A DNA stretch of 17,500 bases, from NCBI GenBank assembly GCA_958430865.1, contig CAUDNR010000418.1:1521-19020 (forward strand), in the 5' to 3' direction. This DNA comes from Entrophospora sp. SA101. Lineage: Eukaryota; Glomeromycota; Glomeromycetes; Entrophosporales; Entrophosporaceae. Below the pieces are notes generated by a model. The model saw only the letters and a list, made by a program, of their open reading frames with translations. It was not told where the DNA came from and searched no databases. A program made the translations under genes and the position numbers. Below are positions 9,299 to 17,500 of this stretch, one piece after another; within the stretch, counting starts at the first letter, position 1, and each line of letters opens with the position of its first letter.

Positions 9299-10614
9299 AT
9301 GGACTTAGAGCAAACAATTGGTTTACTTGGTTCTTTATTAGCATCCAGGGTAAAACAAATTATCTGATTAATTCATTGATTGATTTTATCAATGAACAAA
9401 CAATAATAATAATTTACTATTAACGATTAATAATTTATTCAGCAAGTTAATACTAAAAAATTTAATGGAGATGCACAGGTTTAATAACTACCAATTGTTA
9501 ATTGATTCTTTTTTCAATTATAATTTACACTAATAATTATTAATTATCGTTGTGAAGGTTGTTGACACGGTTTCAGGCAACACCGAAAGAATAAACGGTA
9601 TAATTAACATTATTCAAAGGATTGTCGATAGAAATGGACAACAAAGATCACCAAATAACGAGAAAAATGATCAACAGCTTAAAAAAGTAAAACAATTTTG
9701 AAATTATTGTTGATGGTTGTTTACTATAATAGCAATAATAACAATATGTTTTTAAAAAAAGTTAAGAGAAATTGGTAGTAGGATTCTTTTTGAGGAAGAA
9801 AATAGGAAAAGATATAATGATGAGACAGGTGCCAGAATTACAAAACTTGATCAAGAGGTTGGTGATAATAATTAAATGGTTTTTTTTTGGTGTAAAATAG
9901 AAATTGATTATCATCATATATAAAGTTGAAACGAATTACCAGAGTACTTAGCAATGAAAGGTTGGCATTTGCAGCTTTTAATGATACAACAAGTGGTAGA
10001 ATCGATCGTTACAAACAGGAAGTGAGTCATTCGTCCATTTATCTACATCTAAATAATGAATTCTTACTAATTAGAAAAACAAAATTCAAAAAAGTTGATA
10101 CAAATTTCAGAAAAAATAGAAAAAAAAAGTTCGGATGATGAAGAAGTTAGTATATTAATTAATAAAAAATTAATAATTACAGTAATAATTATTAATTTTT
10201 ACAACATAAAATAAACTTTATTAAAACATCATCTAATTAAATAATACTAATTATGATTCAATTAAAGTATGCAAGAGTTGTCCAATATCTCGAGGATGAA
10301 AAGCTTGCTATACAATTACAGAGTAACGAGGAAGTTAATATGCATCATAATACCGAGAGATTGTTTGTTAATCAAGAGTTCATTGCACCGCCATACCATA
10401 GGAATAGTAGTTATGATGATGAAAATGTGAGTTACAATAAATGCATTAATTAATTAATATATAACTAGTTATTATTATCAATATTAATATTGGTAATTAA
10501 TCACAATTATAAGGATAAAAAAACTCTTCAATTACTTGCTGATGAGGAATTGGCTAGACAATTACATGATAGTGAAAATGGTGGCAAAATAAATATAGAT
10601 CAAGAAATAGTAAA

Positions 10615-10660
<46 letters not shown>

Positions 10661-11006
10661 CCGCCTACTTGTACTAATTGAACTAATTAACTACAAATTA
10701 ATTGTTTTAATTTTTTGAAATTTAAAGCTTGCCGCTCAACAATATGAAATCAATAATTTTACTCAACCATTGGTAAAAATACAATTAATTTAAAATCACT
10801 TGTTATACAATAACATATAAAACATTAATATTAACAATAATTTATTTATTGATTATCAATCCATACCAAATCCGCATTATAAGCCATCAGAAAGTAAGGT
10901 TTTTTTTATTTAGTTATTTCTTCATTGTTTCACGTTACATACATATACTAATTAACCAAAAAAATTCACATATAATTGAATTAACAGGACAAAGAAAGAA
11001 TCGGGT

Positions 11007-11037
<31 letters not shown>

Positions 11038-11918
11038 CCACTATCACCATCGTCGTCGTCGTCGTCATCATCATCATCATCGTCGTCGTCATCATCATCA
11101 TCATCAAATAATCATAATTGTAGTATATGTTTTTGCAGCTTAATTATTCTTGGAAGAGGTGGAGGCGGTGGTGCAAATTCATCGCGGTCATCAAGGAATA
11201 ATGCTGATGCTGCTATGGGTGTAATACTATCTTGCTCGCACGGGTTTTGCTTTTTATGTATATCAAAATATGTTAATGTAGAAATTCAAGGGGATAATAT
11301 TAAATTTCCAATTTTGTGTCCAGTTAAATCAGCCACATGTCAAAAAGATGGGATTTCAGAAGGAATTATTGAACAAGCTTTAAGTAGGGAAGACCTTGAA
11401 AAATACTATCGAAAGATGGCAGAAATGGCAATTGGTGATAAGAAGGTAAACCTAACAAACTAATTGATGATTGATTGGTTTGTATTAATTTGTATTAATT
11501 TTGATTTGGTTAATTACATTAATTTGAATAATAGGTTTATTGTCCTAATAAAAAATGTAGTACGATTATTGATTTTAGTGACTATGATGGTAGCGCTCGT
11601 TCTGTTAATTGTCCATCTTGCCATAAAAGTTTTTGTCCCGAATGTAAGGTTTCTCCTTGGCATAATGGTAAGTATCCGTCCGATACATTTAATATTATTA
11701 ATAATTACTATTTACCATTTATTAATTAATTGAATTTTTAAGGTTTCACCTGTAAAGAATATCAAGCTTTACCTGCTGATCAAAGATCGCCTGAAGATTT
11801 AGATGTCATTAATTTAGTAAAAAAGGAAGGGTGGAAACGGTGCCCAAGATGTAATTTTTTGATTCAGAAAAATGGTGGATGTAATCACATGACTTGCAAA
11901 TGTAAAGCACAATTGTAA
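9299..11918 (+). CDS. RBR-type E3 ubiquitin ligase, RING2 truncated
   Basis: The model has 13 exons, all in phase: 9299-9349, 9443-9478, 9558-9686, 9762-9857, 9926-10021, 10095-10145, 10268-10426, 10514-10609, 10728-10772, 10884-10893, 10988-11445, 11535-11667, 11743-11918; 511 codons plus stop. The N-terminal half is helical with recurrent DExLAxQL-type motifs (EDEKLAIQL, ADEELARQL). A 33-codon serine-rich run (about residues 264-296) precedes RING1 (CSIC, then SCSHGFCFLC, LCP), the IBR (CPNKKC, CPSC, FCPEC, WHNGFTC) and RING2 (CPRC, GGCNHMTCKC). RBR ligases pass ubiquitin through a RING2 cysteine; the GGC cysteine is present. The reading stops at KCKAQL inside a perfect GTAAGT donor (11915), so the usual F-C-x-x-C ending is absent. 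Either a further exon is missing from this locus or the gene is truncated. Start chosen as the first ATG giving continuous phase. Confidence 0.8.
10619..10657. repeat. (TA)n microsatellite in an RBR intron
   Basis: An uninterrupted TA run lies inside the intron 10610-10727. Read through, it would give an Ile-Tyr repeat ending at a stop, which is why the exon is ended at 10609 (ATA|GTAAAT). Confidence 0.9.
10884..10893 (+). other. candidate 10-nt microexon of the RBR gene
   Basis: CCATCAGAAA sits between the first AG after the donor at 10773 (AAG at 10881-10883) and a GTAAGG donor at 10894. Its 10 nt supply exactly the phase needed to join the phase-0 exon ending at 10772 to the RING1 exon starting at 10988 (A|GA gives arginine). 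The same frame is open upstream (PNPHYKPSE), so a longer exon with a non-AG acceptor is an alternative. Confidence 0.5.
11008..11106 (+). repeat. coding (TCA/TCG)n repeat, serine run
   Basis: Thirty-three codons, all TCA or TCG except for a short P-L-S-P break, encode a serine tract between the DExLA region and RING1. Blocks of TCA and TCG alternate, indicating growth by slippage or unequal exchange. It would act as a flexible, possibly phosphorylatable linker; that role is inferred. Confidence 0.9.
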
Positions 11919-12093
11919 GTGTACATATATAAATGCGATAATATAAAGAGAATGGGAATACGGGCGAGGCTAATACCAAAGAAATCAGATACGTTCTCAA
12001 AGAGATAGACATCGGTATGAATCTGGACAATTATGAAAAAACCTAGTGTGAATATTATTTTAAACACAATGAATGAAAATGGTACCACCCAAC
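11919..12093. other. sequence downstream of the truncated RBR exon
   Basis: The sequence after the GTAAGT at 11915 gives no RING2 ending in any phase. A plus-strand stretch reads as ANTKEIRYVLKEIDIGMNL (about 11969-12025) before a stop at about 12043. It looks protein-like but has no recognised relatives and no start codon, so it may be a fragment of an unrelated repeat. Confidence 0.3.
12086..12093. repeat. 8-bp target-site duplication, left copy
   Basis: CACCCAAC directly precedes the left inverted repeat of the small element; the identical copy lies at 12337-12344. Confidence 0.75.
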
Positions 12094-12336
12094 TAAGGAT
12101 GTTGGCCGAAATTGTTTTTGAAAAAATTAGTTTTGGCAAGCAATTTTGGATTTACAATATTCTTTATATCAATAGACATAAAAAAACTACCCAGAATTTC
12201 AGTATTGAGTTAAAGTATTCAAATAATTCGAGATATAATTTTGACAAGTAATAAAATTGATTTCGGCAACTATTTTGGCATTTCGGATTCAGTGATGATC
12301 ATTTATTAAGAGAGGCAATTTCGGCTAACATGCTTA
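12094..12336. mobile_element. hAT-like MITE, 243 bp
   Basis: The ends are 21-bp inverted repeats with two mismatches: 12094-12114 (taaggatgttggccgaaatt plus g) and 12316-12336 (reversed, taagcatgttagccgaaatt plus g). Perfect 8-bp direct repeats (CACCCAAC) abut both ends, as expected for hAT insertion. Inside are further copies of ttttggca and atttcgg pieces near the ends and no transposase frame, so the element is non-autonomous. Its ends differ from the CAGGGTTG ends of the large hAT element, so a different transposase would mobilise it. Confidence 0.75.
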
Positions 12337-12344
12337 CACCCAAC
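12337..12344. repeat. 8-bp target-site duplication, right copy
   Basis: CACCCAAC directly follows the right inverted repeat and is identical to 12086-12093. Confidence 0.75.
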
Positions 12345-12416
12345 TTTTATTTTCATTTTAAGATTTCGAGTTGATCGTGAAGATTCTTGCCATTTGATTT
12401 CTTAAAAAGGAGTAAT

Positions 12417-12545
12417 TTATGCTTCTAAAAGTTTTTGTAAGTCTTCACTAGTAATTCCTGCGTCAGTTTGCAATTTAACAATCCGTTCGTAAATGGTTGT
12501 TTTGCCGCTGTCTTGTTTTCCTTGTTCTGCAATTAATTTTTGCAT
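12417..12545 (-). CDS. small ORF (42 residues), prokaryote-like codon choice, function unknown
   Basis: The minus strand from ATG 12545 to TAA 12417 encodes 42 residues, starting MQKLIAEQGK and ending SEDLQKLLEA. The segment GKQDSGKTTIYERIV can be read as a Walker-A-like G-x4-G-K-T or as a helix-turn-helix recognition helix (K-T-T-I-Y-x-R-I); neither is decisive at this length. Its codons use GAC, GGC, ACC and TAC more than the fungal genes nearby. It may be a fragment of a mobile or bacterial gene. A 14-bp palindrome (12600-12613) lies just upstream of its start. Confidence 0.3.
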   Translation of the reverse strand: MQKLIAEQGKQDSGKTTIYERIVKLQTDAGITSEDLQKLLEA

Positions 12546-13379
12546 AATTGTAATTGTAATTGTTATGCAAATTGCAAGTTGCTGTTATTACGATTGTAAA
12601 TAATTGCAATTATAACAAACTGCAAAAAGAGCTTTGTTAGTAGACTGAATTTTTTTGGGAAGCATGAGAACAATACAAAAAGGCAAACATTAATTGCAAT
12701 TCTTTAAATGATCAACATCAATTTTTTTTATTTAAAAAATCAAGCTAAATAAATGTCCTAATTCTCAATCCAAATACTCATTTTTTTTTTATGTTGGCTA
12801 GGTATGCAAAAGTCATGTTTGTTGCTATGAAGCAACTATTTTTTTGAGTAATTAAATTACAAGACCATGCATGATTTCCATTCACACAATGATATCACTC
12901 TGGTTTACTTTCTATTGTTGCTATTCATTGTTAGTATTAAGCAATAGTAGTTAAAGCTTTTGATGAGTCTATAGCCTTTGCATAATTGTACAATAATATT
13001 TTGATCAAGAAGATTTAGTTTGAGGAGTATGTACATTTGTCATTTACATGTCACGAGATAATCACTCAATAATAAAAATATAATATACATGGCAGTGGTG
13101 GCAAAGTTGCCTGTAATAGCAATCTCTATTTGATAATTATATCTTTATATGAAAACTAATACAAAATATTGGAGTAGCAAAGGTTTAAAGGGAGGAAGAT
13201 GCCAGCCCTAAACCTTAAAATGGCAATTTCTATCCCAGTGTTAAAATAAATTAACACTTATGGAAACAAACATATGTGGAGTTAAAAAATGGTCAGTGCT
13301 TAGGTAAATAAATGTTTTTATTTTGATTATCAATAATCAATGAATTAAAACCAAACATACATAATTGGGTTCAGATAAA
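12546..13379. other. AT-rich intergenic region
   Basis: No gene is supported. The region holds repeated attgtaatt pieces and the palindrome ATAATTGCAATTAT at 12600-12613, then featureless AT-rich sequence. Confidence 0.5.
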
Positions 13380-13538
13380 CTATTCCTGTTTTTTTTCATC
13401 CTTTTCATCATCTCTTTCAAGTACAGCTGTTTTATCTATCAAATTTTCTACCTTATTTCTAATTTCCAAATGTGATTCTGTTCCATTAAAAGATTCTTGT
13501 ATCTTTTTTTTATGATTACTTATTATTATTAAATCCAT
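13380..13538 (-). CDS. small hypothetical charged protein (52 residues)
   Basis: The minus strand from ATG 13538 to TAG 13380 is open for 52 residues. It begins MDLIIISNHKKK and continues as a charged helix (SHLEIRNKVENLIDKTAVLE) with a D/E/K-rich end. The leucine/isoleucine/valine spacing suggests a short coiled coil. It is divergent from the kinase gene that starts 326 nt away on the other strand. It may be a last exon of a decayed gene or a real small protein; nothing identifies it. Confidence 0.3.
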   Translation of the reverse strand: MDLIIISNHKKKIQESFNGTESHLEIRNKVENLIDKTAVLERDDEKDEKKQE

Positions 13539-13864
13539 GAATAATAAATAATAGTATTATTAATCGTGGAAAAAAAAATTTTTTGTTTATCAACTTTAGT
13601 AATTTGGATAATTTTATATAATCTTAAATTTGCTGTAGTAGATATATAGAGAGATCACCATCAAAAATTGTTAACACTGTGATGCAAGTTTATTAATAAA
13701 ATCCGCCGTGACAAATATTTTTAATTTGTCAGACTGTAATAATATTTGTTTATTATGTCTCGGCTGTAAAAAATTTATTATTTTATGTTCATGTGATATA
13801 CTGTACATTTGTGGCTAAAAAAAACATTTTTTAGAAAAGAATTTTTTATAATAAATTTTTAAAA

Positions 13865-15189
13865 ATGGAAAATGCTTTAAATGAAAATAGACATCCTGAT
13901 GATACTTCCACTCACAAAAATGATGATGAATATTCATATTATTCATATATTAGAGAAGGACGTTATGGGGAATGTCCAACCTGCAATAGATATAATACTA
14001 ATCAGGCATGGTGTCAATCATGTGATCCAAAGTTATTAACTGAAGGATGGACTAGTGGTAATGAAACATTAGATGTGTTGATTAAAAGCACACAGCTTAA
14101 ATCAACCAAGTATAGTAATGAATCTTATCTTCAATGGGTTTCTTACAATGATTTAACAAATATTGAAGAGACAGGTGAAAGTCTTTTTGCAATTAGATAC
14201 AAAGCTACTTGGTTAAATGGTGATAAATATGCTGATGCTGAAAATAAAAGATACAGTAGAGATAGAATTGTGGCATTAAAAAAAATACGCAATTCACGGA
14301 ACATTTCTGATGGATTTCTTAATGAGGTAAATTATTTTATTTTTCTATTTATCTTCAGATTTTTTTTTCTTATTGTTGCAATTAAGTATATTATTTGTTA
14401 TTTAGTTCAAAAATTATATAAAGTTTCATGATAAAGTAGAAATAATTCATCTTTATGGATTAACACAAGATCCAATTACAAAAGAATATATATTTGTAAT
14501 ACAACATATGGAAGATGGAAGTCTTCAAAATTATTTAACAAAAAATTTTAAAAATTTAAAATGGGAAGACAAAATTAAAATTCTTCAAAATATTATTTTT
14601 GGTTTAAAAGGTATTCATGAAAAAGGAATTATTCATCATAGCCTTCGTAGTGGCAGCATTCTTCTTCAATCTAAAGAAAATATGTTTAAGTCATACATTA
14701 CAGGCTTAGAATTATCATGTCCAGCTAGTCAAACATCAAACAAAAAAAATACATATGTAGTAATACCATATATGCCACCAGAATTTTTAAGGGGGAAATC
14801 ATATACAATGGCATTAGATGTATACAGTTTTGGGGTTCTGATGTCTGTATTATCAACTGGCCAACAACCATTTGATGATTTGGCACATGATATTATTCTT
14901 GCAATGAAAATATGTGAAGGTGAAAGACCTGGATTCTCAAACAACACACCAAAATTCTATATTGAACTAGCATTAAAATGCATGGATACTGACCCAGATC
15001 AACGTCCATCTGCTAGTGAAGTCCATGAAATTATTAAATTTTGGGATGATTCATTTGTAATAAATAATTTGAGTGGATATTCAAAAGAACAGCAGGATGA
15101 ATTAGAATCAATTAGAAAAGAGTTTGATAAAATGTATAAAATAAAATTTGAATTTACAAGTCTTTCCCAACCTGTGAAATTTTATAATG
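13865..15189 (+). other. kinase unit 1: predicted pseudokinase
   Basis: This duplicated unit has a 154-codon first exon holding Cys 37, 40, 50 and 53 and the N-lobe up to FLNE, then a 79-nt intron and the rest of the kinase fold. SFGVLMSV (helix F region) and the C-lobe KCMDTDPDQRPSASEV are intact, so the fold is probably kept while catalytic residues are lost. Confidence 0.8.
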
Positions 15190-16660
15190 GTAATTATTAA
15201 CATTTAACTATTGATTATTTTCATTTTATTTAATTTTAAAATTTATAATTTATTAGAAAGAAACAAAGATTATGGGGAATGTCCAATTTGCAATGGATAC
15301 AATACTAATCAGGCATGGTGTCAATCATGTGATCCAAAATTATTAACTGAAGGATGGACTAGTGGTAATGAAACATTAGATGAGTTGATTAAAAAAGTAC
15401 ACAGCTTAAAGCAACTGAATATAGTAATCATTATTATCTTCAATGGATTCCTTATAATGATATAACAAATATTGAAAAGATAGGTGAAGGTGGTTTTGCA
15501 ACTATATATAAAGCCACTTGGTTAAATGGTAGTAAATATGCTGAAAATAAAAGAAGATACAGTATAGATAGAATTGTGGCATTAAAAAAACTACACAATT
15601 CACAGAATATTTCTGATGAATTTCTTAATGAGGTAAATTATTTTATTAATACTAGTTTCAGATTTTTTTGACTCTTATTGTTGTGATTAAGTATATTATT
15701 TGTTATTTTAGTTCAAAAATTATATGAAGTTTCATGATAAAGTAGAAATAATCCATATTTATGGATTAACACAAGATCCAATTACAAAAGAATATATATT
15801 TGTAATGCAACATATGGAAAGTGGAGGTCTTCAAAATTATTTAACAGAAAATTTTAAAAATTTAAAATGGGAAGACAAAATTAAAATTCTTCAAGATATT
15901 ATTTTTGGTTTAAAAGATATTCATAAAGAAGAAATTATTCATCGTGATCTTCATAGTGGTAATATTCTTCAATTTCATATTGCTTCATATATTGCAGACT
16001 TAGGATTATCATGCCCAGCTAGTCAAACATCATCATCAAACAAAAATGATATATTTGGAGTGCTACCATATGTTGCACCAGAAGTTTTGAAGGGGAAAAC
16101 ATACACAACAGCATCAGACATATATAGTTTTGGAGTTCTGATGTCTGTAATTTCAGCTGGCCAACAACCATTTAATAATTTGGCACATGATTTTGATCTT
16201 GCAATGAAAATATGTGAAGGTATAAGACCTGGATTTTCAAACAACACACCAAAATTCTATATTAAACTAGCATTCAAATGCATGGATGCCAATCCAGATA
16301 AACGTCCAACTGCTAATGAAATTTATAATACTATTAAGATTTGGTATGATTCATTAGATTATCAGAATTTTGGAGATTATGAATCAATTAGAAAAGAGTT
16401 TGATGAAATGGATGAAATAAAATTTGATCCATCAATTATTACTGCAGTAATTCATCCAAATGCTGTTTATACTAGCAGATTATTAAAATTTACAAACCTT
16501 CCCCAACCTGTGAATTCCAATAAAGTGACAATTATTGGAGATAATAATGGTAATTATCACTGATTATTTTCTTTTTTCAAATTTTATAATATTTATTAAT
16601 ATTCCACTCTTGTGATGAATATTTTTTTTAGATTCTCAACAGATTGAATTAGATATCTAA
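13865..16660 (+). CDS. tandem pseudokinase-kinase protein (fused duplicate), zinc-ribbon-like modules
   Basis: Exons 13865-14326, 14406-15189, 15257-15396, 15480-15632, 15712-16549 and 16632-16660 join in phase to 801 residues. Each half carries CPxC...WCxxC, WTSGN, then a TKL-like kinase domain. Half 1 (1-415): VALK lysine 139 kept, but the glycine loop is TGESLF, HRD is HHS (231-233), the metal-binding Asn is Ser 238, and DLG is GLE (254-256); it should be catalytically dead. Half 2 (416-801): IGEGGFATIYK, Lys 498, HRD with Asp 592, Asn 597, DLG with Asp 609, VAPE; it looks active on Ser/Thr (or Tyr) targets. The intron 15190-15256 corresponds to the last intron of half 2 (16550-16631) but joins to the next unit's CPIC module rather than to a DSQQIELDI ending. 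Half 2 has no start codon of its own outside that intron. If that intron is retained, half 1 ends at 15200 as a 418-residue protein. Confidence 0.7.
15257..16660 (+). other. kinase unit 2: predicted active kinase
   Basis: The second copy has all core motifs and a 79-nt intron at the same site (15633-15711) as unit 1. Between LIKK and IGEGG it differs from unit 1: two extra A bases after 15390 break the frame, yet an 83-nt GT-AG segment (15397-15479) restores it if spliced. The last intron 16550-16631 leads to the ending DSQQIELDI at 16660. Confidence 0.75.
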
Positions 16661-16761
16661 TAGTTATTTATCTTATTTTATTTATTTGGATATTATATAA
16701 AATATCTTGGGAAATGAAATTAATTATTTATAATGATATTAAATAAAGGTACATAATAACT

Positions 16762-17149
16762 TCACACCTTATTTATTTTGAAATTGGATGTCAAGTATGC
16801 TTGAATATCAGTATCAATCGCTCCGCCATCTGCTAATTGAGCACCAGTAGTTGCCGGATTATTAATTCGGGCTCATAATTAGTGAGCTCTATCCACATGG
16901 GCTTTGTTATGGGCTAATAAATCAACCCCCACGGTAGTAACTCCGTGCGAAACATAAGTAATAGTGTGAGTTGCCACATCGATGGCTGTAACTCGTCCAA
17001 CTCCCGTAGCCGGATCACCCTGTCCTACCCTTAATTCGCGCACATTCAATAATTTTGTAGTAGTTTGGCTACTGTATTAGTGATGTTAGCCGTTTACTAC
17101 CTAAATTGGTGATTTTATTTCTATAACCAGAAGGTAATGCGGAAATCTA
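16762..17149 (-). pseudogene. decayed bacterial- or phage-like coding remnant
   Basis: The minus strand reads as protein in three consecutive frames. From about 17149: SALPSGYRNKITNLGSKRLT; then ANITNTVAKLLQN; then from about 17052 LNVRELRVGQGDPATG and VTAIDVATHTITYVSHGVTT to AHNKAHVDRAH. After TAA and TGA at 16873-16881, the same frame continues INNPATTGAQLADGGAIDT to a TGA at 16762. The sequence is clearly richer in G+C than its surroundings and lacks introns. The Gly/Thr/Val-rich, beta-strand-like composition recalls bacterial surface or phage structural proteins, but no family is recognised. Several lesions show it is not functional. A source in the Mollicutes-related endobacteria of these fungi is possible but unproven. 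Confidence 0.5.
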
Positions 17150-17500
17150 TTAACAAATTTAGAAATTTGTATGGAGATTATTAACCGACTTCACTTATAC
17201 TAAAAATATATGTTAATTCTTCAAAAATTGTATGAATTATCATTTTTTTTCTCCATATTTCATGCTTATTTTAAGCCATCTTGTTTCAGCAATAACGGTT
17301 TTAATAGTGTAATCTTACTTGTTAAATACATGCATACTGTTAATACTACTAACATCAGTTATTTCTAATAAATCCCTTTAATATATTCTCGCAAAAAACG
17401 AACGAACGAATGAAGAATCTTATTATATAATTAACATTTACATTGTAATCAATCGCTATTGTTATAATAATAATAACTTAATCGTCATCATTATCGTCAT
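17150..17500. other. AT-rich end of window, no gene seen
   Basis: Only short frames are present. There is a short cgaacgaacgaatga run near 17398 and an attatta-rich stretch at the end; no feature can be supported. Confidence 0.5.

Noticed and set aside
10610..10680. Ile-Tyr repeat protein ending
   Set aside because: It is only read-through of a TA microsatellite in an intron; the exon ends in phase at a GTAAAT donor (10609/10610).
11809..12139. Hydrophobic minus-strand frames that look like membrane proteins
   Set aside because: They lie opposite RBR exon 13 and AT-rich flank; antisense of AT-rich sequence often gives Phe/Ile/Leu-rich frames. No start context or splice support.
12408..12424. 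Shine-Dalgarno-like aaaggag before an ATG on the plus strand
   Set aside because: The frame it would start closes after about ten codons, and the minus-strand reading of the same bases is far more coherent.
14729..16247. Two minus-strand open frames (14729-14947 and 16023-16247) with similar proteins
   Set aside because: They are antisense shadows of the duplicated kinase exons and resemble each other only because the exons do.

Overview
The window looks like nuclear DNA of an arbuscular mycorrhizal fungus (Glomeromycotina, most likely Rhizophagus). The evidence is a very AT-rich sequence, many short introns (about 50-120 nt) with GTAAGT-like donors, a kinase family carrying a CPxC...WCxxC module followed by WTSGN, a hAT transposon, and a Crinkler-like fragment. 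I know these kinase and Crinkler families to be expanded in that group. No rRNA, tRNA or CRISPR array was seen. All splice models come from hand-checked phase and splice-site consensus only.

Layout. 1-630: AT-rich flank with one perfect hairpin. 631-3987: a hAT-type DNA transposon with CAGGGTTG inverted ends, dense GTACG arrays inside both ends, and a six-exon transposase gene broken by a perfect 76-bp tandem duplication. 4022-5550: a multi-exon gene of unknown function whose first visible exon starts right after a splice-acceptor-like site 34 nt from the transposon end. 5551-9298: mostly gene-poor, with a Crinkler-like N-terminal fragment on the minus strand (6424-6582) and a frame-shifted zinc-finger-like remnant (7730-8254). 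9299-11918: a 13-exon RBR-type (RING1-IBR-RING2) E3 ubiquitin ligase gene whose RING2 stops before its last zinc ligands. 12094-12336: a small non-autonomous hAT-like element (MITE) with 21-bp inverted ends and a perfect 8-bp target duplication. 12417-12545 and 13380-13538: two small minus-strand ORFs. 13865-16660: two tandem copies of a kinase unit that splice together in frame into one predicted 801-residue pseudokinase-kinase protein. 16762-17149: a decayed, GC-richer, bacterial- or phage-like coding remnant on the minus strand.

The two best-supported functional stories are signalling. The RBR ligase would attach ubiquitin to targets; its N-terminal half repeats a DExLAxQL-type motif exon by exon. 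The kinase locus pairs a catalytically dead unit (HHS for HRD, GLE for DLG) with an intact one (HRD, DLG), in the same order as the JH2-JH1 arrangement of JAK kinases. The rest records genome turnover: transposon insertion, duplication, gene decay and possible uptake of foreign DNA.
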